Shown one piece after another: positions 1 through 9,600 of a stretch of 64,000 bases of DNA (within the stretch, counting starts at the first letter, position 1; the number at the start of each line of letters is the position of its first letter). Source of the DNA: Bacteroidaceae bacterium (lineage in GTDB: Bacteria > Bacteroidota > Bacteroidia > Bacteroidales > Bacteroidaceae); NCBI GenBank assembly GCA_017427185.1, contig JAFRTJ010000050.1, positions 1-64,000 on the forward strand, given 5' to 3'. Both the position numbers and the translations under genes were made by a program. Under the pieces are notes generated by a model that was given only the letters and a program-made list of their open reading frames with translations, made no database searches and was not told the DNA's origin.

Positions 1-87
1 ATTACGTGTTGTCCCCGCCCAATATCCCCTTACCCCGTCGAGCATTACAGGGGCTTTATGCTGTCGTTGACCCGCAAAGTCTGTTTC

Positions 88-300
88 TCATCCGTCAGCG
101 AGTGCAAAAGGGTTCAGATATGATTGGTTGTCCGTGTAGATATTCAGTTGATAGTGCCTTGCCGTTCTTATCCACTTGGCTGGCACACTGATGAACTTGA
201 ACACGAAGGCTTTGATGCGGCTGGTCTTCTTCAGTCCGAAGGCTTTTGTGTCCAGCCTGCCCATGAGGAACTTGTAGAAATTCCTGATGATTGCCGTATT
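88..300 (-). pseudogene. C-terminal remnant of an IS1380-like transposase
   Basis: An open minus-strand frame of about 70 codons ending in TGA at 88-90 reads as the end of a DDE transposase: a segment with NFYKFLMGRLDTKAFGLK, then SRIKAFVFKFISVPAKWIR, then RHYQLNIYTDN. This resembles the C-terminus of IS1380-family (DDE group 1) transposases common in Bacteroidales. Two stop codons at about 301-306 interrupt this frame; the neighbouring frame stays open to 397 (SDWRKDFKKRVIK) and may be the continuation after a small deletion. No start codon and no N-terminal catalytic part lie in the window, because the next gene ends at 402. I call it a decayed insertion-sequence end. The family assignment is from memory of the motif, not a search. 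Confidence 0.6.
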
Positions 301-401
301 TTATCACTCTCTTTTTGAAGTCTTTCCGCCAATCAGAAATCTTGTACGGGAGTACCAGAATCTCAGAGAGATGGAACTTTCCTGTCACGAAAGGCACGGT
401 T

Positions 402-3400
402 TCACTTTACAAAAATCTTTTGGCCGTTGACGATATTCAACCCCTTCTGCAAGGAGCTGAGTCGCTGACCTTGGAGGTTGTAGATGTTATGTCGAATTAC
501 TTCCTTGTTATTTGTTATTGCTTCAATGCCTGTCGTCTGCGCTTCGAATTCGCCAGTGAAGGACTCACGGCTATTCTCCAAAGTTACGGTGTAACGGCCT
601 TTTGCGTAGGCAGAGATGTCAATGCTGAGGGCTACGATGTTGCCTGCGTTGACGGTTTTCTCGTAGACGACTTGGCCTGATTCGTTAGTAATGCGTACCA
701 GATAGGTGTCATCGAGCGAGTTCAGATGAATGCCTAGCTGTAAGTCGTTGTATTCACCATATAGCGGCTGCATTTCCGATTCCTCAGCGTCGAGTAACCC
801 ATTCCTCTTCGGCGCATGGGGCTTTGTCTTGATGGTATGTGTGAAGTCGAAGCGGTTTTTCTTGGCATCCATAGACTTAGGGGTAGCCCCATCCTCATAT
901 CCGTCGTTGAGGTAGATGACTTCATCGCCAACGGTACAGGACATTAGGAACTCTGGCACTCGATCCACGTTATCAGGATAGGCATTTCTGAACGGAGCAT
1001 CAAGACCTCCGACACCTTCTAACCAGATGGTACTTCTGATGTCTTGGTTTATCATGACATCCCTATAAACACCTTTAAAGCCTTCTAATCCTCCAGTCTG
1101 CCTGGGTCCTATTATAAAAGGTGGATAATCATCAAAAAGACACACGGTCTCATCAGCATCGAGGGAGAAGTCATACTTCAACCTCCAATGATCTCTTTCC
1201 TTTTCCGTGTTGTAAAAGTACACTTTCTTACCCTCTTCGTACCATGCTCCCACTATGTTCAGAGAAGGTTCTAGTGTCCAATAATCATTTGAGTAGTCTG
1301 GACTAACATACCGCTGGCACATCATCAGCTTGCAGGACTTTCCATCGATGATCGTATCGCCATCGAAGTAGTAGTAGTCAACTATCTGCACAGGATTACC
1401 CAGAATGGTCGGAATGGTTCCCACCTTCCAAACTTTACCTTCTTCGACGAAGGGGCGATAGGGTTCCTCTTTCCAGTAATCATTATCAGCAGCAAAGTCT
1501 GGTTCTGCTGCTGCAAAATAGCCAGTTTCCCATAATTCATTCGCGCATTCCAATGGGCTTTTTTCACTTTCCAGAGTGATGGACAGGATATACCACAAAG
1601 GCATTGATGGCATATTCTTGACAATCCTGAGTTTATACTTCTCTGCGTATGACTTCAACAAATCTATATCCTGTTCCTTCTTTAGTTTAACATACAGGTG
1701 TGGGGTGGAATAGACCTTCTCGTTCCTTTCTGTAAAATAGACTGAAGTCAATATCACAGACTTTGAGTCTTCCTTCCAAGAATCCAGTGAGGTTAACTTC
1801 TCGAAATCCGATCGAGAAATGACAAAGATGTCAAAGGTATCGTCATTTATCGTAGTCAGCACCTTGGCATTTGCCTGAACCCTTTCGCTGGTTCCTTTAC
1901 ATTCTTTAGGAATATTGACACAGACCTTGCTCTCATTCAAGGTCAAAGGAATCTTAGTTCCTTTGTAGTAATAATAGGCCATTTGCGGGGTGGTGTCGCT
2001 AGAACCAAGTTTCGTAAAGTCTTCAGCCGTAAAGATACACTCTCCGTCCTCATAGCAGGAAACGAAAGCGGTGTATTCGCCAGGTGTTCTCATTGGTGGC
2101 TCGTGGGGAGGATACTGGTCCTCAATACCACTGCTTGCCGATCCGACACCCTCGACCCAGATATCGTTCCACACTCCTTCACCGCCGTATTCTATGGTCG
2201 TCAGCGTCTCACCGTCTTTCGAATATTTTTGCAGGCAGGTGAATCTGCGGAACTGACGATTATTCACCTGTATGGTATCAACGCCATAAGGCATCCAGTT
2301 TGTATTACCTGAATTAACCTTTGACTTCCATGTGAACACCCTTCCGAAGTCATTGCGGTCAAAATCAAAGAAGGACGTCAAAATCGTTGAGTCGTAGGAG
2401 TTGTTGCCTAAGTCTGTATTCTTATACACCGTTCGCCCTGTTTCAAGAAGAAGACATTCGAAACGTTCTGTTTTCTCATCTTGATAATAGAGTTTCTTGT
2501 AGGTGGTACGCCTGATGACGGTATCGCCCTTTACTACGTAGGAATAGGGGTCATAGTGCTCACCGTCTTCGTCTATATAATAATGGATGTAGTTCCAGCG
2601 CTTTCCTTCGATAGCCATCCTATGATAACCTTCTTCTGTCAGATCCTGCTCAATCTTCTGATAGAGCATCTCGCCATTCAGTTCACAGGCATTAAGAGTG
2701 TTGTAGTTGCCAGGCAGCGGCAGCATGCCAAAGAAATCTTTCGTGGCTCCCACGCCTTCTATCCAAAAGATTTCACCCATTTGTTCTTCAATGGGTACCA
2801 CAGGCTGGAGCGTATATTTCTTGATGGCAATATCACCAATGGCTTCCGACTGGATATCCGTCACAACCAGTTGGCCAGCATAGACGTTAAGCGTATCGCC
2901 CACTACGCAATCAAAATCATACAGCAACTCTGCTTTATCCTGATTAGGGAAGAAGCAGTAAACTTTCTTGTTCTCCTCGTATAAGGCACCCTCATAACGG
3001 ATGGCACTATCGTTGTATCTGGTATCTGAATACATTTTCAGGCATTGCCGTCCAGCAATTAGGGTATCTCCTTTCAGGTCATAGTAATAATAATGGTCGT
3101 ACTCGGCTGGACGCAAAGGCATAAAGTTGTCGTACGTCCAATGCTTACCCTCTTCAACAAAGGGGCGATAATCATCCTGAGGTGTCAGTGCTACGATTTT
3201 TTTGAAATCTTTCCAAGGTTCAACGGCTTGGTAAGCGCCGACAGATGCAGCAGGCACATGGAGTGTGACTTCTTTGATATTGGTGTAATTAAAAACTGGA
3301 TCCTCTGCTTCTGGCGCTTTCTCAGCATAGCAATAAAAATCTTTAAGGTTATTGCACCATGCGAATGCATAAGCCCCAATGGAGTTTACATTTTCAGGTA

Positions 3401-4817
3401 CTTTTATCTCGCGGAGTCCAGTCCCATTGAATGCTCCTAACTCTATGATATTCAGACTACGTGGCAGAGTGATAGATGCAAGATTCTGGAAACCATCAAA
3501 CGCATGAAGGCCAATTGTGGTAATGCCTTCAGGAATCTTGGTAGCGGCACATCCTACAATCAATGTATTGCTGGCCGTTTCAATAATGGCATTACAATTG
3601 TTTCTGGAATCATACACAGGGTTTTCTTTGTCAACAATAAGAGAAGTCAGACTGTTACAGCCATAAATAATCGACCGATAAGAATACTGCCACCAATTAT
3701 CATCCTTATTTATTTTAAAATTCACAACACTTTTGGGAATGAAAAGTTGTGCGAGTGATGAGCAACCAAAGAACACTTGACTATCTATACTCTCTACCGT
3801 TTCGGGAATTGAGATGGTATTTAGCGAAGAACATCCCATAAAAGCCATTTCTCCAATGGTTTTCACTCCACTTGGGATGTTGATAGATTCCAGACTGGTA
3901 CAATCACTAAAAACACCTTTACTGAGACTACTGAGATTATTGGACAGTGTGATTGTCTTCAATCCTGAGCACCCCAAAAATCCATTCATACCAATACTCG
4001 TCACATTATCGGGAATCATGATGTTTGTCAGGTTCTTGCAATTAGCAAATGCTGCTACACCGATATGGACCACGCTGGCAGGTATTTCTATTTCAGAGAT
4101 TGGACATCTTCCAAATGCGGTATCACCAATACGCGTAATGTTTTGCGGTATCTCGATAGATGTCAACTGAGTACATTGATAAAACATTCCATTGGGAATG
4201 GTTGTGAGATTTTCGGGGAGCTTTGGCAGAGACGTGAAACCAGTATTCCAAAATATATCTTCACCAAAATGTTCCACACCTGATGGAATGATAGCTTCTT
4301 TCAATTGTTTACAACAGGCAAATGCATATTCGCCAATGGAGGTCACACTTTCTGGAATGTCTATGCTGGTAAGGCTTTCACAACAATAGAATGTAAACGA
4401 TTCTATACTTTTCAACTGCATAGGCAGCCTGACAGATTTTAAGTCAGTACATCCCGTAAAAGCCGAGGATCCAATAGTTTCAACGCTGTTCGGAATGTAA
4501 ACACTGGTAATAGCAGCTTGATTGAAAGCATAGTCTTCAATACGAACAACTCTATATCCGCTTGCCTCTTCTGGTATGGTAATGTCTCCTGAAATCTGAG
4601 AATTTGGAGCTTTGGAGACTCTACTGGCTGAAGAGTATGAAGTTGGAACAGGCCATTCATATTGGAAACCAACCATACAGGTTTTTTCAGATTCGCTGAT
4701 AACGGTGTAATTTAATAGAATACCTTCTATAGTTTCTGCACTAAATGTATCGCCGTCATTGGCACTTACCAACATTGACAAGTGCATCAAAATGAATAAG
4801 GATAATAGTTTTTTCAT
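402..4817 (-). CDS. BspA-like leucine-rich repeat surface protein
   Basis: 1471 residues, secreted. A signal peptide covers about residues 1-20. Residues about 75-525 are BspA/TpLRR (LRR_5) repeats of the form IPxSVxxIGxxAFxxCxxL. Three divergent copies of a roughly 200-residue module follow, starting near residues 550, 730 and 1120, each opening with a (V/I)EEGK-x-W-like motif and closing with WxEGVG and a C-x-x-(N/D)GE stretch. A segment near 1040-1110 resembles the subtilase propeptide fold. The last ~35 residues form a sorting-like tail (IYNLQGQRLSSLQKGLNIV, ending KIFVK), as in type IX-type cargo of this group. Such proteins are usually adhesins binding host or bacterial surfaces; that role is inferred. 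It lies 31 bases downstream of the TPR/HTH regulator on the same strand, so the two are probably co-transcribed. Confidence 0.85.
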   Translation of the reverse strand: MKKLLSLFILMHLSMLVSANDGDTFSAETIEGILLNYTVISESEKTCMVGFQYEWPVPTSYSSASRVSKAPNSQISGDITIPEEASGYRVVRIEDYAFNQAAITSVYIPNSVETIGSSAFTGCTDLKSVRLPMQLKSIESFTFYCCESLTSIDIPESVTSIGEYAFACCKQLKEAIIPSGVEHFGEDIFWNTGFTSLPKLPENLTTIPNGMFYQCTQLTSIEIPQNITRIGDTAFGRCPISEIEIPASVVHIGVAAFANCKNLTNIMIPDNVTSIGMNGFLGCSGLKTITLSNNLSSLSKGVFSDCTSLESINIPSGVKTIGEMAFMGCSSLNTISIPETVESIDSQVFFGCSSLAQLFIPKSVVNFKINKDDNWWQYSYRSIIYGCNSLTSLIVDKENPVYDSRNNCNAIIETASNTLIVGCAATKIPEGITTIGLHAFDGFQNLASITLPRSLNIIELGAFNGTGLREIKVPENVNSIGAYAFAWCNNLKDFYCYAEKAPEAEDPVFNYTNIKEVTLHVPAASVGAYQAVEPWKDFKKIVALTPQDDYRPFVEEGKHWTYDNFMPLRPAEYDHYYYYDLKGDTLIAGRQCLKMYSDTRYNDSAIRYEGALYEENKKVYCFFPNQDKAELLYDFDCVVGDTLNVYAGQLVVTDIQSEAIGDIAIKKYTLQPVVPIEEQMGEIFWIEGVGATKDFFGMLPLPGNYNTLNACELNGEMLYQKIEQDLTEEGYHRMAIEGKRWNYIHYYIDEDGEHYDPYSYVVKGDTVIRRTTYKKLYYQDEKTERFECLLLETGRTVYKNTDLGNNSYDSTILTSFFDFDRNDFGRVFTWKSKVNSGNTNWMPYGVDTIQVNNRQFRRFTCLQKYSKDGETLTTIEYGGEGVWNDIWVEGVGSASSGIEDQYPPHEPPMRTPGEYTAFVSCYEDGECIFTAEDFTKLGSSDTTPQMAYYYYKGTKIPLTLNESKVCVNIPKECKGTSERVQANAKVLTTINDDTFDIFVISRSDFEKLTSLDSWKEDSKSVILTSVYFTERNEKVYSTPHLYVKLKKEQDIDLLKSYAEKYKLRIVKNMPSMPLWYILSITLESEKSPLECANELWETGYFAAAEPDFAADNDYWKEEPYRPFVEEGKVWKVGTIPTILGNPVQIVDYYYFDGDTIIDGKSCKLMMCQRYVSPDYSNDYWTLEPSLNIVGAWYEEGKKVYFYNTEKERDHWRLKYDFSLDADETVCLFDDYPPFIIGPRQTGGLEGFKGVYRDVMINQDIRSTIWLEGVGGLDAPFRNAYPDNVDRVPEFLMSCTVGDEVIYLNDGYEDGATPKSMDAKKNRFDFTHTIKTKPHAPKRNGLLDAEESEMQPLYGEYNDLQLGIHLNSLDDTYLVRITNESGQVVYEKTVNAGNIVALSIDISAYAKGRYTVTLENSRESFTGEFEAQTTGIEAITNNKEVIRHNIYNLQGQRLSSLQKGLNIVNGQKIFVK

Positions 4818-4848
4818 TGTCGTTATGGTATTTGTTGTTATTTGACAT

Positions 4849-6237
4849 TTATATGCTGTTGAGCACCTGTTCCAGAGTGATTTCTGGATTGCTCTCTCCG
4901 AACACCTCTTTCTTTAGCTTGAGTTTGCGGTGCTGGACGGCTGAGACGGTGATACAGTAAATGTTGCCAATAGTGCGGTTGCCGATGCCGAGCCGGGTGA
5001 GGATACACAGGCGGATGTCGTCTTCCTGCAAATTGGGGTATTTCTCACGTATCTTGGCAAAACGATTACCGTCGATGGCATTGAGCGTACGCTCTATCTC
5101 GCTCCATTCGTGTGAAGTGAGGGTGATGAGCGAATCGCCGCTCTGGTAAAGCTTTTTTACCTCTTCTGTACGTTCGAGGATGTAGTTTTGTAGGAATGCC
5201 ACCACTTCATTAGCCTGGTGCAACGAGGTCTTCTGATACTCAGCCTCTTGCTGGAGCCGACGTTTCTCCTGTTCCTGCATACGGATGCGATAGCGAAGTG
5301 CCATCACAACCGCAAGAAGGATGATGAGCGAGGCAATGATGACAAGAAGGAGTGTACGACCATACATCTGTGAGCGGTATTCAAGTTGCTGATTCTCCAT
5401 TTCCTGCCTCAACGTCTCCTGATAGTACTCATCCTTTTGTTCAAGCGCCTTGTAATAGAAGTCCTCCACTTGCGCGAAAGCTTCCTCTACGCTGTCCTCC
5501 ACCTGTGTGGCTCCCAACCGTCGGAGTGTTATCTTTGCGAGGTTACTCTGCACAATGTATGCCAGATGGACATCATCACCTGGATCAATCTGTCGATAAA
5601 CAGTTTCTGCAGAATCGAGCATGTTCAGGCTGAGGTAACTGCGAGCCAGCACTTGTAATGTGGCAGGTCTCAGGTCGGTTGTCGCTGTTGATTCTGCCTG
5701 ATGAGCAAAGTCGAGAGCCTGACGATAGTTTTCCTGAGCCCAAGTGATGTTTGCAAGACTGGTGAGTGTCTGGCACATCAAGTCAGTCATCTGTTTCTTC
5801 TCGGCGATATTGTATGCGCGGTGGATGAAATCAAGTGCTTCGTCGTATGAACCTTCTGTGTTGAAAGCCATTTGTGCGGCGTATGTGCCTGCGTAGTCAA
5901 GTAATATGACATAGTTGCGCTCATCATCGGGATGCTGCTCATATATGGTCAGGGCTGTCTTCATCAGTCGCAATGCTTCCTCATGGTTGCTCTGCGATAA
6001 TGCTTCTGCGAGTCGTTGGTACGCGATGTAATTGGTGTGCCAATCCTCAGACTCTTCCGACAATTGTATGGCCTTTCTGAGCAAAGTTTCACCCTGAAGA
6101 ATGCTATCGTTGGCCAATGCTGTCTCAGCTTTCTCAAGACAACGTACTGCCGTTTGTGAGTTTGAGTCCTGCTGTAGCTTACTGCAGGCAACAATCAGAA
6201 CGCCTATTATAACTATGTATAATGATCTCATAAACAT
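4849..6237 (-). CDS. TPR lipoprotein with one membrane segment and a C-terminal HTH domain
   Basis: 462 residues. The N-terminus is a lipoprotein-like signal (VLIVAC at about 14-19). Residues 30-280 are helical TPR-type repeats, followed by a single membrane segment near 290-312 (LLLVIIASLIILLAVVMALR) and a charged coiled coil. The last ~65 residues (EDDIRLCILTRLGIGNRTIG, then SAVQHRKLKLKKEVFG) look like a LuxR/sigma-4-type helix-turn-helix. This layout, periplasmic TPRs, one helix, then a cytoplasmic DNA-binding end, is common in Bacteroidetes. It is presumably a membrane-tethered regulator; its signal is unknown. The start could be either of two nearby ATGs (6237 or 6231). It precedes the BspA-like gene by 31 bases, which suggests that gene as a target or partner. 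Confidence 0.75.
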   Translation of the reverse strand: MFMRSLYIVIIGVLIVACSKLQQDSNSQTAVRCLEKAETALANDSILQGETLLRKAIQLSEESEDWHTNYIAYQRLAEALSQSNHEEALRLMKTALTIYEQHPDDERNYVILLDYAGTYAAQMAFNTEGSYDEALDFIHRAYNIAEKKQMTDLMCQTLTSLANITWAQENYRQALDFAHQAESTATTDLRPATLQVLARSYLSLNMLDSAETVYRQIDPGDDVHLAYIVQSNLAKITLRRLGATQVEDSVEEAFAQVEDFYYKALEQKDEYYQETLRQEMENQQLEYRSQMYGRTLLLVIIASLIILLAVVMALRYRIRMQEQEKRRLQQEAEYQKTSLHQANEVVAFLQNYILERTEEVKKLYQSGDSLITLTSHEWSEIERTLNAIDGNRFAKIREKYPNLQEDDIRLCILTRLGIGNRTIGNIYCITVSAVQHRKLKLKKEVFGESNPEITLEQVLNSI

Positions 6238-6269
6238 CGTTATCGTTTTTTTTCATGATTTCTCGGCTG

Positions 6270-6277
6270 CAAAGTTA
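6270..6277 (-). promoter_or_regulatory. Predicted -7 box (TAACTTTG) for the TPR/HTH regulator
   Basis: The minus strand reads TAACTTTG, matching the Bacteroidetes -7 consensus TAnnTTTG, about 33 bases upstream of the ATG at 6237. No clear -33 TTTG is seen at ideal spacing. Confidence 0.5.
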
Positions 6278-6553
6278 CGGCGTTATTTTGAAATCTGTAT
6301 CAGTTGCCTATGGAAAATATTCGAGCAAAGAAAAACTGGAAATTGTTGCAAATCAACGAATTATAAAATACCGCACACTGCTCTCTATGGAAAATCGCTA
6401 TTGAAGGTATAAAAAGAGGGGTCGAGATAAGGCAAATTTACGCCAAAAAGTAATAACTTCTTGTAGCAATAAGAAAATGTGTAAGACACATTAAAAAGTC
6501 GGTATGAGAATGTGTGTTTATGTTGAAGCGTCCAGAGAAATATAAACCGAAAC

Positions 6554-6581
6554 AGCCCGCCAGCGAATCCGCCAGCGGGCT
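6554..6581 (-). terminator. Predicted terminator of the 2130-residue secreted protein gene
   Basis: AGCCCGC and GCGGGCT form a perfect 7-base stem around a loop that itself contains a second CGCCAGCG-type repeat. The hairpin lies about 100 bases past the stop at 6685. On the minus strand it is followed by GTTTCGGTTT rather than a clean T run, so strength is uncertain. Confidence 0.5.
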
Positions 6582-6684
6582 ATTTTCTATTCATTCTCTT
6601 CTCCTCAGGCAATCGCGCGTTATTCGTTTAAGCGATTGGTGAGGGCAACGCCCGAAGATGGGCAAAAGGGTTGGGAAGGTTTTT

Positions 6685-9600
6685 TTACTTAACCAGTACC
6701 AATTTACCGTTCTGGATATAGATTCCCTTCGTGGCCTTCTGTACGCGGCGACCTGTCAGGTCGTAGAGGACGTCATTGCCTGTGAATTGTGAGCCACGAA
6801 TTGACTCTATGCCTGTCGGTATGCTGTTCCACAGAAGATCGACTTCCTCCTGGGTGAGAGGCTTGTCGTAGGCGCGGGCTATCACCACGTCGCCCTTCCA
6901 GCCCTGACCGCCGCCGCTTGGATCAGCGTCGCCACCGATGCAGAACCAGTTGCAGCCTGCGTTGGCGAAGCGGAACTCGCCTGGAGCATCCACGGTGTTC
7001 TTCAGCTCGCCATCGACATAGATGTAGGCCTTCTGAGCTGCCTTGTTCCATACGCCAACGACATGGTAGAAGGTCTTTGCCTGAGGCACTATGCCGCTGT
7101 TTGTCCAGCGCCAGGTGCTGTTGCCGTTCTCCGTCACGTTGGGCAGGAAGGTCCATTCGTTCTGGCGACCGATGCTGTTTGTCTTGCAGATGAGGAAGCC
7201 TGTGCCACCGCCCTGCATGGCGCTGAAGGGCTTGGCCTCCTTGTCCTCGATGGCGCCCTCGTAATCGCCCATCACCAGCATCTCGAGGGTGTGGCCGTCG
7301 GCCAGGGCATTGCGGATCGCATCGTTCTGCTCGAAGTCCACCTTGTAGTAGCCTGTGCAGGTGCCGCCCCAAGGATTGTCGAAGCGGGCCGCATAGCGCT
7401 GGTAGGTCTCGTTGAAGTAAGTCGTTGCAGTCGTTCCGCCTATCTCAACCGTGCTGTGCATGGGTGATACGTCCTCTGCTGTTCCGTCCTCGTGGAAGAC
7501 GACATCAAGCAGGTCAGCCACTGGCAACTCAGGCCCGTCGGATGGTTTCACGTTGGTGTAGGTGCCGTCAGCGTTCTGGTAAACGATGCCGTGTGTCTTG
7601 TCCAACACTGGATAAGCGTCCTGTCCAAGCGTCTGGAACCAAGTGGGTTCCGCGGTATTCCCATCGTTCAGCAGGAAGCAGATTTCGCCGCTCTCCACCT
7701 GGCTTGCCTCGACCACCTCGATAACGTCGGTCAGGAACTCGCCCCACCAGAGTGGTGTGCCGCTGACGAGGGCCTCTTGCCCGTAAACCTCGCTCTGCTG
7801 GTCCTTGCAGCCACGCTTGAGCAGATACAGATGGTCGGCTGTCACATAGCAGCCGGCAGAGCCAGCCGTACCCACGGTGCCGTCGCACTTCACACGGAAA
7901 TAATATGCCAATTGGGCACCTTCCACCTCGCCGATGCAGAAGCAATGGCTGGCGCTCATGGTGTTCTCGGCCGACCAGCCCACGAAGCCGCCTGCACCGC
8001 TGCTGCCCGAAATGTTCATATCGACGGTTGACTTACCCGTGAACAGGCAATTGAAGAACTGCTGTGGCCCCTTCGAAGCGTTGCCGATGAAGCCACCTAT
8101 GTTATTGTAGCCCAGTACGTTCAGATTACTTTCCACACCTGAGATGTGGGTCTTGCCAAGGCTGCGGCCAATCATAGCTACATTGGTGCGGCCCACGATG
8201 GAGCCCGTAACCCGGAGGTTGCGGATGGTGGCATCGCCCGCGTAAGCAAAGATGCCGACGCAATCGTTCTCAGGCTTGTTGATGTTGGCCTCGATGGTGT
8301 GACCCTGGCCATCGAAGGTGCCGGCATAGTTTACGCCGTCCTTGCCAATCATGGCGAAACTCTCGCCTACGCTAACATCGGCGGTCAGGCAGGCATTCAG
8401 GGTGGTGTTTCCTGCATTGACCAGCACGGCAAAGATGCTGAGCTGGGCACTCGAAGCTATCTGCATGGTGCCGTCTTCGCTGAAGGAGGGATACATCGCA
8501 GAGGTAGAGAGATCGCCACCCACGATTGCTTCCTCGTTGGTATAGAGGCCGTCGGTGTAGCCGTTCATGGTCGTCATAATGGCTGCGTATGCTGCTTTGC
8601 CTTCTTCCTGGCTCACGTCGCCAGTTCCCTCCATCGCTGCTACGGTGTCCATGAAGGCCTCGGCCATCTGGAGCAGCTTGCCGTAGTTGGCCTTGCATTC
8701 CACAATTTGCTCGAAGAGGTCGCCTATCTCCTGAATGAGAGCATACTTGTCAGCAGCCTCTGTCGTAGTGTCGATGGCATCCACCTTGGTCTGAAGGGCC
8801 GTGCGCAGCCGGGCATCAAAGTTGGGATAGTACTTTGTCTCGTCAGCATTCTCCCGAGCGGGGTCTTGAGCCAGCATGTACTCGGCCCGCGCCTTCATGT
8901 TCTGGAGCGTGGCATCGAGCGCCTCGCCAGCCTGGGAGAGTTCGCCCAGATAAGTGAGTTTCAGATTGCCCACGGCAACCCACTCCTTGATGGAGGTCAG
9001 CACGTGGCTGTTGCGGAAGCCGATGGTGAGGGTGTTGTCCGTCACATTCACGAGAATGCGTACGGGGTAACGTCCCGTGTTGAAGGCGCAGGCTGCGCCT
9101 TGCTGGCCATGGGTGGTGTAGCCGATGATTTCTTGCAGCACATCCTTGATGGCATAGTCGCTGGTGCCTGTCAGCCAGCAGTTCACCTTGTCCTGAGCGT
9201 CGGCAGCGGGAAGCATATCCTCGAAGACGGAAGGCAGATAGTTCTTGCAGTCATTCAGATAAACCATTGCCGAGTGCTGATGGCTGTTGCCCAGTTCATT
9301 GATACGGTAGGCGCCGTTCAGGGTGAGCTCATAGACACCGTTCTCGGGCAGGGTGATGGTCTGGTGCATGTCGAAACCATTGTCCGACCAGCTCTCGGCC
9401 ACATAAAAGTCCGCATAGCTCTCGCTCTTGGCAGCGGTGGTCATGCGTGTTCCTTCCCACGACGTGAAGCCATTTGAGAAGTCAGCATTGGCGATGAACG
9501 ATGTGGCGTCGGCACCCGGGTTGAGTCCCTCGTTCAGGGCATCGTTCAGCAGCTTGTCGATGAACTCCATTTCGGCCTTCAGGCCCTCGGCGTCCAGGAG

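Larger units (their letters stand above)
6238..6684. other. Intergenic region, 447 bases
   Basis: Between the 3' end of the large repetitive-protein gene and the 5' end of the TPR/HTH regulator, both on the minus strand. It holds the predicted promoter at 6270-6277, a small hairpin AATGTGT-AAG-ACACATT at 6476-6492, and a strong GC-rich hairpin at 6554-6581. No convincing gene or RNA is seen in the rest. Confidence 0.6.
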
